In this document: positions 1 to 22,593 of the stretch, piece by piece
Numbering within the stretch: the stretch's first letter is position 1
Layout of the letters: each line of letters opens with the position of its first letter
Origin: Amoebidium appalachense
Lineage: Eukaryota; Ichthyosporea
NCBI GenBank assembly: GCA_963693365.1
Contig: CAVNZM010000002.1
Location: 682,001 to 746,000, forward strand
Reading direction: 5' to 3'
DNA length: 64,000 nt
Notes under the pieces: model-generated
What the model saw: the letters and a program-made list of their open reading frames with translations, nothing else
What the model was told of the DNA's origin: nothing
Database searches by the model: none
Position numbers and translations under genes: made by a program

Positions 1-58
1 AAAAAAAAGAAAACTGATTCAAAAAAAAACTTAGTGAATTTTTATATAAAGCTTTATC

Positions 59-11204
<11,146 letters not shown>

Positions 11205-11378
11205 TTCGTTTGGATAGTGACGGAATATTCTGGATAACTGACTTTGGGATAATATGTGTTTTGTATTCTGAAATTTGAATTGTTTGGATAGTGATGAGAT
11301 ATTTTGGGTGCTGCCCTGTGATAATGTGTGAGCTCCGCCAAAAAATTCGAACTTGTTGGATAGTGACGTGAAATTGTG
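11205..11378 (+). repeat. About 73-bp tandem repeat, 2.5 copies, in the presumed WRNIP1 3' UTR
   Basis: GTTTGGATAGTGA recurs at 11208 and 11282 and, as GTTGGATAGTGA, at 11355. GGGATAATATGTG / GTGATAATGTGTG are shared in between. The array starts right after the stop codon. Confidence 0.75.
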
Positions 11379-12755
11379 TGGGGTTGGGCACAGTAAAAGG
11401 TAACGGATATGGTGACTATCTAGGCGTTGTTGTAGCCAAATTTTTTGTATGGGAATTAGGGTGGTGGAAGGGGTGGGGTAGCGATGAGTCAGACATGTAT
11501 GTTTGTATATAGATATATGCACATTATTTATCGTACACACCGTGTAAACCTATAACAGCACATACTTAAGAGTGTTTTGGATTGTTCGATATTGGCATAG
11601 AATAGTTTCCTTTTTTTGGTATTACTGCTCTGACACTCGTTTCTATTTCCGAGGAATGAATGCTACCACATCCCGTTTGCAGTTGGAGTCAACAATGAAT
11701 TATGTAGCTATAATCAGATATGTATGTGTGTGTGCGTGTGTCTGTGTGTGTGGGGTCATACACACACACATTTACATATGCATTTGTGCCAACCATCACG
11801 TGCACACTGTCAGCCAGGTCTAGAGAGCACCCGATTATACAGGGCAGATTGAGCCCCCATGGCCATGGTGACATGTATATGTGCATGCCTAACAATATTG
11901 CTATAATTGCAACCGCAAGTTCAAACAACTCGCGGCATACAATTTTTTCCTGAGAAAAACCGGGGTTGGACATGCAATTGTGGAAATGGTACAGTGCACA
12001 CGCCTCGTTAATTACCACCCGGCAACACGCATGTGCACCCTCCGTACGCGCGAGCATCCACATGTAATGCACACCACAGAAGTTACAAAGCACTTGCACA
12101 CATGCAGAATTACGCTAGCGCGTTAATGCTACCCGCACACCACAATATCTAAGCCTACTCAATTTAATTTACCATGCATACGCACACACACAACATAGAG
12201 TAGGCCCATGTACATACACTAGTGCATTAAGCCTTAGGACACAAAAAACAGAGCATTGCTAACGTTACCGGGCATATGTACAATAGGGTTGTGAACGCCG
12301 TAGATGTGGTGTGGTGTGTGTGTGGTGTGTGTGTGCGTGCGTGTGTGTGCGTGTGTGTGGACGTGGGGGGGAGAGGGGGGGGGGGGGGATGAGTGATGTT
12401 TGCAGACACGTACAATTGCGAGCCAATCAGGCAAGGCAATATGACAAGTATCACATTCCTGAACGCCAGCGCCCCGGCAGACTGTGTGCTTTCTATGCCC
12501 CAGCCACATCACGGCAAATGGCACAAAGACAAAATCAACCATATAAGGCTAAACACAAACACGACCTACGAATCAAAAAGCTCGAACACCTCTAGGGCGT
12601 ATACGGGTGACCTGCACCCAACAACATAATTTGACATGATACGTCTTCAATGTTTATGTTTAAAGAGTAGGCGGGAGAACTAAAGCGCTTGGGTATTCAC
12701 ATTGACTAAGGAATCGATTTGTCGTGTTGTCTGTGTGTGTTTGTGTGGTTGTGTG

Positions 12756-12824
<69 letters not shown>

Positions 12825-12885
12825 TGCGTGTGTACACTTGCGTGTCGTGTGCAGGTGTTTGCGTTGTGCTTGTGTGTGTGTATGT

Positions 12886-12916
<31 letters not shown>

Positions 12917-13232
12917 CTCCTGTTACAGGTACATGTTGTCTGTACAAGGATAATATCCGTCTGCTTCATCTACAATCTAACAATAGCCAAATATGGCAAA
13001 GCGACTGCGACATCCAATCAAATGGCTTCATTTAGCATGCATCACCATGATTTCTGCGCGTATATATCCTAAGATTCATTCATTCCAACACGAAGTGTTT
13101 GCATTCAAATAGCACAAGTACATGTAGCAGCTCCCCCCCCCCCCCCCCCCCCCCCTCCCCCCCCCCCTCCCCCTTCTTCCCCCCCCCCTCTCTCTCCACT
13201 GACCCAATCTTATAAACCCCCCTCCCCGTTAT
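11379..13232. other. Region between the convergent 3' ends of WRNIP1 and the RGS gene
   Basis: No exon recognised. It holds the remaining 3' flank, a GT/CA near-palindrome at 11722-11772, a GT-rich patch at 12307-12360, a GT array at 12730-12930 and a C/T-rich tract at 13134-13200. No clear AATAAA was found close behind the WRNIP1 stop codon. Confidence 0.6.
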
Positions 13233-13237
13233 TTATT
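13232..13237 (-). promoter_or_regulatory. AATAAA poly(A) signal overlapping the RGS stop codon
   Basis: On the minus strand the last codons read GAC AAA TAA followed by ATAA. AATAAA therefore spans the last Lys codon, the stop and one further base. If used, the 3' UTR would be only some 10-30 bases. Confidence 0.5.
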
Positions 13238-14676
13238 TGTCTTCCCTCTCATCCTCCTCCCCCAAGACCACAACATCCGGTTCCAATTTCTCCGAATGGG
13301 TGGGGGACTTGTGCTCCGTCTCCCTCATTCGTGCCTTCAACTCAGCATTTTCCATCTGCAAATTCAAATTTTCCTGGCGCAATCTTGCCAACTCCCTTCC
13401 GCCCTCCTGCCTCTGCTGTGCCAGTGCGAATTTGAGCTGGTCCCTCTCCCTCTCCACCCCGGCCAGCCTCTGGGTCAACTGCTCCACCAACTGTAGCATG
13501 GCCTCTGGTGATGTGTCCTCCATGTTGCGCAGGGATGTGTGGCCCCTAAGACCATGTTAGTCGTGCACGTAGGTGGATACGTTCGAGGGAAACACTACAA
13601 GGGCTACCATATGCTATCGACCTTGAGAAGTGACAAACAGCAAATCACACCTGCCTCTTGCCGGTGCTCGCAGGCAAAGTATATGATTTGTGTGCAAACT
13701 CCGTGTATGCGTGTATGCATGTATGCGTGTTTGTGTGTGTGTGTGTGTGTTGCGCGCGATGTGTGTGAACTGTGTTTGAGTACTAGCGCCAGCCCAAGTG
13801 TATGGTGTTTGAGAGGAGAGCGGAAGGGAGGGAGGGAGGGAAGGAGGGAGAGAGGGAAGGAGAGAGGGAGGCAGGGAGGGAGAGAGAGTGTGTGTGTGTG
13901 TGAAGAGAGGGAGACAGAGAGACAGACATGCACACATACCCGGAGGATGAGGGTGAGTGGTCGTTATCCGACAGACACTCCATCTCATGTCTGACCGCCT
14001 CACTGCTTGCACTACTGGTGGCCGGACCTAGCACGGCACACAGATTCGGCTCCCCTATGCCAGTGGCAATACTTCCCGTGCTCGTGCGTATAGTACCTGG
14101 GCCCCCAACAAATATCTCTGCGCTAGAGCCCATGTCGACATCCAAACCGTCTTTCCTTTTTGCACTTTTTGCACTGAGGGACCACCTTCGCTTGTAGTGC
14201 CCATTTGATGATTGCCGGAGTAGATTAGATGCACTCATTCCTCGATCAGATCGGTTTCTTGGGAGATTTCGGAGGGTCGAGAGAGGACGTGCCTCGGGGC
14301 TGTGCTGGCTGGCTCGTTCTGGCTCGTCATTGCGCGCTGGGAATGGATTTTCGGACTGGTGGGGGTGTATGGTTAGTACTGTGTGCATGTGGGTTTGTGT
14401 GGTGATTGGTACTGTGTGCGTGTGGGTTTGTGTGGTGATTGGTACTGTGTGCATGTGGGTTTGTGTGGTGATTGGTACTGTGTGCATTTGGCTATGCAGT
14501 AGGAGTTGAGTACTGTTTGCATGTAGGTATGTGGCGAGAGGTTGGTGCTATGTTCACAACTCGACGTGGAAGGAAAAAAATGTGATTGTGCACGGGCACA
14601 TGTGTGTGTACGTGCACGCACGTGTGAGTGTTCGTTTGCATGTGCATGTGTGTACGAGTGCGCCTGTGCGCCTGTG

Positions 14677-14751
<75 letters not shown>

Positions 14752-15589
14752 ATGCATGTACATGGGTGCATGAATATAAATGTGCATTCATCTGCATGTG
14801 TGCATGTGCACGTGTAGCCGCCCACCTGCAGGAACCTCAGGAACACGTCATTGACCATCAACACAAACGCTGCATCCTGCGCCGCACGGAAACCAGTCCC
14901 GATGATGCCCCTGATTGGTCCCTGTCAGCCAATCATACAGCCACAAGGAACACCAAATGCACACATAGTTATCGGGATGCAGAGATGGAAAGAAAACAAC
15001 CCCATGCAACACTAACAACAGCAAGGCCCCACACAGACTAAATCGTGCATCCACACAGAGGGCACATCATGTACGCGTGAGCATGTGAACTTGCCCATGC
15101 ATGTGTGCATAAGCCTCTCAATGCTCCGGTGTGTGTAATGTGTGCCTGCAAGAACATCTCCATGTGACCGTGCATTGTGCGACGGTGCACAAGTGCGTGT
15201 GCCCGTGTGCATTTAGCTAAACATTTCCGTGTGCACGTGAATGTGCGTAGCGTATGCACGTCCACAGGTACTTTCCTATGTGCGCCTGCATGTATATATT
15301 TTGTGCGCATGTGCATGTGTATCCGTGTGAGCACTTTGCGCCTTTGCGCGTATGCACGTGTGTGTCCGTGTGCGCATGCACGTGTGTCCATCTCAACGTG
15401 CACGTACGTCCTGAGGTCGTTCTCCATGCTCTTCCTGTGGTGCTCGTCCAGGTTGACCCAGTGGGGGGCGTCCTCCTTCATGTACTGCTGGAAGATGCGC
15501 TCCGCACGCACGTGCAGCTTCGTCACCACCTGGCCCCCGGATAGCACCACACTCTCGAGCTTGTCCTGTAAGTGTGTACGTGTACGTGT

Positions 15590-15670
<81 letters not shown>

Positions 15671-16597
15671 CGTGTGTGTACGTGCGAGCGGAAGTGTGAG
15701 TGTGAGTGTGAGTCTGTGGTTGAGGTGGAGGGGGGGGGGGGGGGGGGGGGGGGGCAATTGGTTACTTTGTTGTGAAAGATTATGCAACAAACACAAATCC
15801 CATCACCCTCCTACTCCCCCCTCCCCCCGCCACCCCTATCCCCACCCCGCCTCCTTTCTTTTGATTCAGTGGTGATGTCAGGTTGCATGTGACGGTGGCT
15901 GCACAGTGTTGCCCCAAATAAGTGCCCAGAACACACCCTACCTTGTTGCATTGCACGTGCACATGCAAAATCTGAATGCAGCAGTTTTAGGTGTGCGCTA
16001 AACTGTATATATGTGCGGATGCGCACATGCGGGGACACGTGTGAATACGTACTTGCATGTGTGCTCATGTGTGTGCACGTGTGTGTCGTATGTGCATGTG
16101 CGTGCACCTGGGTGTTTACCTTTGCAGTGAACATGTCCTCGCATGCCCACCAGAAGAGCAAGTTCTCCTCCGCACAGACACTGCGCAGAAACGAGTGGAA
16201 CTGCTTGGCCCGCTTGTCTCTGCACACACACACGTACATGTCAGCACCAGTTCGGGAAAACACAAACACCACACCAGCCCTCTTTTATAAAGTACCCGTC
16301 GTGCCTGAGGATAAACAAACGGGAAAGAACCCTCCCCCTCCCCTCACCCCACTCCCTTTACCCCCCCCAGTGTCCACATACACGCCACACTGCCTGCAAC
16401 CTAGTATCCGTTTCCCCTTCAGCCACATATTCCCCTTTCCCCAGGTCCTCCCCCCCCCCCCCTTCCCCCCTTCTCTCCCCTCCCCGCTCCCCCCCCCCCC
16501 CCCCCCCCCCGAAAGGGCCGCTGCTCAGCCACCCACCCACCCACGGCAACCACCAGCATCCCCACCTATAGCCCCACCCACACACAACTATGACACA

Positions 16598-16638
<41 letters not shown>

Positions 16639-17043
16639 CACATACACACACACGTACTTTCTGTTCCTCAGTGTCCATGCCAGCAGCACATCTGGGTTCG
16701 TGTCCGCATGCAGCTCAGCAGGTGAGCCCTCACCCAGCGCCCTGAGGTACTCGTCATAGTATTCGCTGCGCACAAACCTCGGGAATGACTGCTGGTACAA
16801 CAGCGTCATGATGGTCTCCAGCGCAGTGTCGAACATGGACAGGTCGACCTTGCCTGTGTGGTCGTGAGAGGTGGGCACAAGGGGCAGAGAGTCACCATGG
16901 GGTGAACACAAGCGCATCAATATGAAGACGGGGGGAAAGGGGGGGGGGGGGGGGGGGGGGGGGGAGCGGGGGATGTGTTACAGAGAACGAAGTACGCATT
17001 CATGACGGACAACACAGCGGGTTGATGGGGGGTTTGGGGTGGG

Positions 17044-17080
<37 letters not shown>

Positions 17081-17704
17081 GTTGGAGTTGCAACACGTAA
17101 GAGCCCACCTTCGGTGCGGTTGGGGGTTGTGGGTCGGGGAAGGTGGGGTGAATATGCAATACTAATATTATCAATTAAATCGCTTGCAAACACGACAAAC
17201 ATGATGTCCCATCACCGTCTCTACTCCTCAGACAAACATACCCGCATGCACGAACAAACCGACAGACACACACAATGACCATAAGGACACACACACACGC
17301 ACACACACGCGCGCGCGCGCACACACACACACACACAAAAAAACAAAAAACAAAAAAAACATACCACTTTCTTCGACCTCCTTTGCTTTTTGACATGCCT
17401 CTTCTCTCGTCTCTGCATCGATATTGATCTGCTGAGGTGCATACGCCCTCACATACGTACTAACTATCGCATTGCACCGGTCTATGCTTGGGTTCTTCTT
17501 ATATGCCAACACCGCCTTGTAGAAATCTAAATTTTCGTGTGAAAATTCTGTTTCGAGAAATCTTCGAAGATAACTACATAATCTCGTGTCGTTCAGCATG
17601 TGTGTAAGCTCCGCCGGGGTGATTTTTTCGTGTCGGAGGGGCTTCATGACTGGTTTCCCATTTGGCTTGTTCGGCCGCGTGGAGAATACAGCACCGCTGA
17701 ACTG

Positions 17705-17781
<77 letters not shown>

Positions 17782-18090
17782 GTGTGTGTAAACCACGTGC
17801 CGCACGAGCAAACATGAGCGGTTAGAGACACACTTTGTGGCCGTTGTGAGAGGGAGCCAAAACAAAAGCGCCATACAATCACCACCTGCGAGGGGGGCGG
17901 AGGAAACAACGACGGGACAAACAAAGTACTTCACTAATTCACGTGTACATGAAAAACATAACAGCTCTGAAGAGACACTCAGTCCCTTCTCACCTTATTA
18001 ACGACAACTTCATGCTCAAAGCCACCGAGTTTACATCTTAACTATCAGTTTTATTTTTACACACACCTGGGCCAGGGAATTCCTCGTCAT
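13233..18090 (-). CDS. Protein with two RGS domains and a C-terminal coiled coil, 8 exons
   Basis: Exons in transcript order: 18090-18067, 17704-17365, 16853-16658, 16219-16120, 15565-15408, 14910-14826, 14355-13940 and 13545-13233. They join in phase into 543 residues. RGS domain 1 is about residues 40-175 ([21 protein letters not shown] through [15 protein letters not shown]). RGS domain 2 is about 190-305 ([49 protein letters not shown]). A Ser-rich, basic, phosphosite-like stretch follows ([12 protein letters not shown]), then a Glu/Gln/Leu-rich coiled coil (about 455-525) and an acidic tail. RGS domains act as GTPase activators on G-alpha subunits at membranes, or as binding modules; catalytic competence cannot be judged here. 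The ATG at 18090 is the first in-frame one, but the frame stays open upstream to about 18236, so exon 1 may be internal. Confidence 0.88.
14378..14490. repeat. 33-bp minisatellite in an RGS intron
   Basis: GGTTTGTGTGGTGATTGGTAC and GTGTGCATGTG alternate in three complete 33-bp units plus a diverged partial one, just upstream (in transcript sense) of the exon that starts at 14355. Confidence 0.85.
14683..14751. repeat. (GT)n array, RGS intron between 14910-14826 and 14355-13940
   Basis: About 34 GT units on the + strand, read as CA in the transcript, with irregular GT/GC-rich flanks. Confidence 0.92.
15579..15755. repeat. (GT)n array and G run before the exon starting at 15565 (RGS gene)
   Basis: In transcript sense this is a C run, then about 35 CA units, then CGTACACTTACAG, leading straight into the acceptor. 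Confidence 0.92.
16935..17079 (-). repeat. C-tract interspersed repeat, RGS intron between 17365 and 16853
   Basis: On the + strand: G run (16938-16964), then GTTACAGAGAACGAAGTACGCATTCATGACGGACAACAC, then a second G-rich run to 17079. In transcript sense this is the same C-tract / TACTTCGT-core / C-tract module as in the plus-strand genes. Confidence 0.8.
17705..17790. repeat. (GT)n array touching the 3' splice site of RGS intron 1
   Basis: Read on the minus strand this is about 38 CA units ending CACACAG immediately before exon 2. The same intron opens GTGTGTGT at its donor (18066). Confidence 0.93.
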
Positions 18091-18381
18091 TGTCTCGCCT
18101 GTGCCCGCACGGGCCCTTGAACGGGCTGGGGGGCGGGCGGCCCCGCTGCCTCTGGTCGGGCTATAGGGCAGCCGCACCACATAACCCTGCCCGGCCCTTG
18201 CCTCCCCGTACACTGCACCCCCACGACATATGGTGCGTCAGCACTATACAACCACAGGTTGAAGAAGTGGGCTGCTGTCGGAACAGATGAATGAATAGTC
18301 GTAAAGGTGGTTGGGTGATTAGAGGGTGGAGATCGCCGTGTGCAATCTGCACATGTTGGGGAACCCAGGTGTCGCGGTGTG

Positions 18382-18425
18382 CATCAGTGTGACCTAAATG
18401 GTCACAATCAGTGTGACCTGAATGG

Positions 18426-18430
<5 letters not shown>
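18382..18430. repeat. Duplicated GTGACC-GGTCAC inverted repeat
   Basis: CAGTGTGACCTAAATGGTCACA is followed by AGTGTGACCTGAATGGTCACA. Each is an 8-bp inverted repeat with a 4-base spacer. They sit beside a CA array (18428-18488), upstream of the proposed RGS exon 1. The motif resembles everted nuclear-receptor half-sites; function is not established. Confidence 0.7.
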
Positions 18431-18495
<65 letters not shown>

Positions 18496-18714
18496 GCACG
18501 CCCGCCCACCCACCCACCCACACTCCAGGCATGCACACAAAACTCAAGTTAAGAAACCAGAATAATCCGACCACCCCGCCACGACTAACATAATGCACCT
18601 AAAAGCCACACAACATATCTACTCTTTTCCAAACCCACGGGCTTGTGTTGGGTTGAATACATGCAGACAACGAACCAAGCAGAGACAAGAATGGAGATAG
18701 TTTAAAGTACATAC

Positions 18715-18806
18715 CAGCACACTCAGTAAGTCAAGGTGTCTGTTCTGACAACACCAACACAATGCTAAAGATGTGGTGCCAAAAAGAGTACTCCACAAGT
18801 AAGACA
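18715..18806 (-). CDS. Orphan candidate exon, unassigned gene
   Basis: On the minus strand a long pyrimidine tract (18840-18807) ends CAAG. It is followed by 92 open bases and the donor GTATGT. The frame reads LCWCCQNRHLDLLSVL, which recalls the helical part of an ankyrin repeat but lacks the usual TPLH signature. Its phase does not join directly to exon 19328-19268, so either an exon is missing between them or one call is wrong. Confidence 0.25.
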
Positions 18807-19267
18807 CTTGACGAGCACACGAAGAAAGAGGAGGGGAGCGAGACGGGAGGGGTAGGGAGGGAGGGGTGAAGGTGGGGGGTAAGAGGAATAGAATGAGGTG
18901 AAGAACAAGGACTTGGATTACAAAAACTGGTATCAGGGTACTCGAGCAATAAAATTGATTAGATGGCATACAGCACAACAAAAAGATACGGGAAGAAAGC
19001 ATGTTGCTGACACATCTTTGTGTAGCTTCAAATACACAAGCACAACACAGACAGTGAGGCATATTTACAGACACAGGAACAGAGCCGCAAAAAGTGCAAG
19101 GGAACAGAGAGGGCCAAGAAACCTATTCAACATCACCAAAAGGCAAGCACACACACGGAAGCACACGTGCCAACACACAATACAACACCAAAACGCACAA
19201 GCCCGCAATGTACGACGGCCGTAATATAGTAACCCACATCAGCCAAACCCAGCTCTGAACGTCTTAC

Positions 19268-19874
19268 GGGTAAAAACGACTCATTCCATGTTATCGTTAA
19301 CTCGGCAACGAACATCTTCAACTCCAACCTGAAATGCAAGCCCCCCTAAAAACAAAAACAGGTGAAATATCGCCACACCACAAAAGGCACACACACACAC
19401 AGCAGGTTGCAGAAAGCATGAAAATCAGAATCCGAAAACCCCCCCTTGAATACCAAAAAATACACACAAGCACAGACCAAATGTTACGACACATTATACA
19501 CTATCCAGGCTACGGAGCTACAACACACGAGTCACCAGAGATGACATCGTGTAAAAAACTCAGACGCAAAAAAGGGATGCAAAGTATGCGGTGTGCTAGC
19601 TCTCATACCGTGTCGTTCAACGAAACACGTTATCAACACGTAATCCAAAGTGAAATTAACGTTCGGGACAACACATTTTCACAGAAAAAGCAGTTACACT
19701 TCTGTCCATTGAAAGCGTACAGCAACACAAAGCACGCCTTTGGTCTAAGATCTGGAGGAGAAGGGGGGGGGAGGAAGGAAGAGAAAACCTCACGAAGCTC
19801 AAAGAGGCTGACAAATAAAGAAATCGCCAGCACACACAAAAGCAGACACAGACACAACAACAAACTACAACACA

Positions 19875-19918
<44 letters not shown>

Positions 19919-19983
19919 ACTGACACACAAACACAAAGGAACATGGCACACACGCATGCCCACACACACACGAGAAAACACAT

Positions 19984-20025
<42 letters not shown>

Positions 20026-20206
20026 GCACGCACGCACACGCACACGCACACACACACAAAAGAAAACATGAACACCTACATGCGTGTGTATATTCGTTGT
20101 CCTTAGTTGGGTACACCGACACACCGTTTTTCTTTCGAAGGTAGAAGAGGTGGCCGAACTTCTCTGTGCGTGTGCGCGCTAGCGTTGACCGTGGTTCGTG
20201 GAGCAT
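19268..20206 (-). CDS. Unassigned partial gene model, possibly PH-like N-terminus, three candidate exons
   Basis: Candidate exons 20206-20080, 19751-19640 and 19328-19268. ATG at 20206 lies in a good context (AAACATGC). Donors are GTAGGT, GTGTTG and GTAAGA; acceptors are CTCCTCCAG and GCATTTCAG after pyrimidine tracts. Phases agree at both junctions and give 99 residues. Stretches such as FGHLFYLRKKNGVSVYP and ACFVLLYAFNGQKC with a late LISLW recall the first and last strands and the C-terminal helix of a PH-like domain. The third exon (LTITWNESFLP) recalls a C2-domain NPxWNE segment. These are resemblances only. The minus strand of 18.9-20.1 kb is T-rich and G-rich, like intronic RNA. It could be the 5' part of the RGS gene or a separate gene. 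Confidence 0.35.
19876..20058. repeat. CA-rich arrays at 19876-19917 and 19985-20058
   Basis: Two CA arrays separated by about 65 bases. On the minus strand the second gives GT-rich sequence soon after the donor of candidate exon 20206-20080. Confidence 0.9.
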
Positions 20207-21615
20207 GTTTACAGCCTCATAGTGGTCGTTACTTGTATGCTAAATACTGCTACAGCCTATACACTCCTCTTCCATATCCTTTTGAGGTCAGTATTTCGTG
20301 TTCTGGTGTGTTCTACTTAGAGCCTTTCTTTCCCGCTTTATCAGGGAGGAAGATCTGGTTTACGGTCTTTTACGAACCCCTACACGAAAAAAATTAGCTT
20401 GACTTCGTTGAACTCCAAAACAATGCCTACACAGAGAATATACAGCCAAACAACCCCTTATACGCCTACAGCTTCCTCTTCCTTGCCCAACCACTAACAC
20501 CTAGGCTACGCTACATGTACTCTATACGCTGTAAACTTAGCCACATCCACACAGTACACGCAGCAGGATATTGATAGAAGTTCGAACCCCTCTAAGTAGA
20601 ACGTGCACAAGCTGCCAGGAATGTGGGCGGCGGGCGACGGGAACCCGCGTTTAGCCAATCGGCGATAAGAGAAGTAACACACCAATAAAAACGCTGAATG
20701 CATGGAGCGCGGCAGTCGTGCGCACCTCGATTGTCGTGCACAGTCCTCGTGATGACTTACAGAACTCCCACTCTCTAGGAAGAATAACTCTTTAAAAATA
20801 AATCCAGTATTACTTTTCAAAAAAACGGTTGGGGCTGTTAGCGAAAAAAGTATACAGCACTTATGAAATTATGTTGTAATGAGTATCGAGACCTGCCCGT
20901 GGCAGGCCGCCGGTGACTGGCTGAGGCAAGCAAAGACGGCCTCGGAATCGGCTGAGTCATTGTGCTAAACCGGCAAAAGGTGGGGCGAACTTCTGCTTAC
21001 TGCCAGTTACTAAAGTTTCGCCAAATTTGTGCTGAATTTGGTGATTACTGAATTTTTCCTTCGTTTTGCTGCGTCCAACATGCAACGTGATGGCCTTTTG
21101 TATCGATATTGTGGACGAGTGAGCGGGTATAGAAGTATTGGCATGACATGGTCCCCCAACACTCCACAAAGTGGGGCGCATTTTAATCTCGTGACAGATC
21201 GATTTTTCTTTTTTAAACAGATCGCGCGATCGATAGAATCTGCAATAAAGAAGCTCAATCAAATAAAATAGTCAACAACACAAGCCAATGCAGCCAATCC
21301 AAAGAAAAGTAAACTACAAAAATGGTATTAACATGCCCAAATTAAAACTCATAATAAATGAAACGTACAGTGTACAATATTATTATTTTTGCGCTGTAAC
21401 CTTTGTTTCCATAAATGTTTGTGCCACTTTTGTGCAGAACCTTTTTCTCGTAAACAATTAGATAGATGTAGGCTATTTATTTACCTCAGATTATTCCGTT
21501 AGAAATTAGAAGGCTTGCTTATTTAGATAATCCTGATATTACGTCTATTGACTATCTGTCGAACCAGGTTATGTTTAATGAGTTTTCTAAGGTGTATGAT
21601 TATTTTTTTTTGCTT

Positions 21616-21836
21616 TCTTTTGACTCGGGTTTATTGATCCGTTGATGAAGGCAACGTGCAGCCACAGGCTACATAACCACCAATAGAACTTGAAAAGCCA
21701 AAGCTACGAAATAAAAATAAAGCGACAAGTGACAAAGGACACCAGCGTAATTGTATACGTACGTGTTTGCGTGAAACTAGTTTGCTCCAACTAGTCATAT
21801 GCATCGATGTTGACCAGAACACACTCTGTAAGAAGA
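21616..21836 (-). mobile_element. Non-autonomous retroposon, copy 1
   Basis: About 220 bases that align with copy 2 at 22359. In minus-strand sense it runs from CTTCTTACAGAGTGTG to GATCAATAAACCCGAGTC, followed by an A-rich tail (AAAAGAAAGCAAAAAAAAA). No clear target duplication was seen for this copy. Confidence 0.7.
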
Positions 21837-22358
21837 CATCATTACTGCTCCTTCCCAACAGACAGCCCCCCTCAAAACCTATCGAGGCACAGCAAGCAAG
21901 TCAGCCTTAAAAGAGCAATGCAGACCTATGATTATTTAAGTCGTTATCTCCTCCGTATCCGAGAGTGAGGGCTTTTGTATTTATTTTCTTCTCCGAGATA
22001 TCGGTGATATCTCGATGGCTTCTTTTTTGCTGAGCACATCAATAAAGTCATTATAAAAAAATACTTTTTTCAATTCCAGGCCCCACAACTTTGGCGGATC
22101 TCACCACCAGGTAAATAAATACACCAATCAGATGAAGAGACTAGATTGGAAACCTATCACAGAATACAATAAAGCTTTTTGAGTCCCCCGCCCTTAGTTT
22201 TCGGAGTCACCTGTTAGCAAATACCCAGAAGCCTGGCCCAGGCAGGCAAATATACAATTGGAATTCATACCAAAAAGGTGCGGGGACATTATATGAGCTT
22301 TAATATCAGTTTGCAGCTATCCGAACGCCTGTACAAGGTTGCGCATCGGCAAAACTCT

Positions 22359-22593
22359 TTTTCTTTTGACTCGGTTTTATTGATCCGTTGATGAAGGCAA
22401 CGTGCAGCCACAGGCTACATACACTGTGATAACCACCAATAGGACTGAAAAAGCCAAAGCTACGAAAAAAAATAAAGCGACAAGTGACAAAGGACACCAG
22501 CGGGCAAAACCTTTAATGTACGTGTATGCGTGAAACTAGTTTGCTCCAACTAGTCATATGCATCGATGTTGACCAGACCACATTCCGCAAGAA
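22359..22593 (-). mobile_element. Non-autonomous retroposon, copy 2, with 11-bp target duplication
   Basis: Flanked by GGCAAAACTCT at 22348-22358 and again at 22594-22604. In minus-strand sense it begins CTTCTTGCGGAATGTGG, contains an internal ACTAGT inverted repeat and ends with GATCAATAAAACCGAG and an A-rich tail. AATAAA, A tail and a longish target duplication are hallmarks of LINE-mobilised RNA (SINE or processed transcript). The source RNA is not recognised. Confidence 0.75.

Noticed and set aside
18090-18260. Alternative reading of the RGS exon 1 region with AHFFNLWLYSADAPYVV on the minus strand
   Set aside because: Protein-like for about 20 residues, but this frame meets a stop before the exon 1 donor and does not fit neighbouring phases. 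It is left as a possibility only.
19334-20071. 245-codon + strand open frame
   Set aside because: The + strand here is A/C-rich and poor in T, so stop codons are rare. It has no domain, and the minus strand carries better splice signals.
21616-22593. LTR retrotransposon or TRIM made of the two 220-bp direct repeats
   Set aside because: Copy 2 has its own 11-bp target duplication, an AATAAA and an A-tail, and the ends are not TG...CA, so two independent retroposon insertions explain it better.
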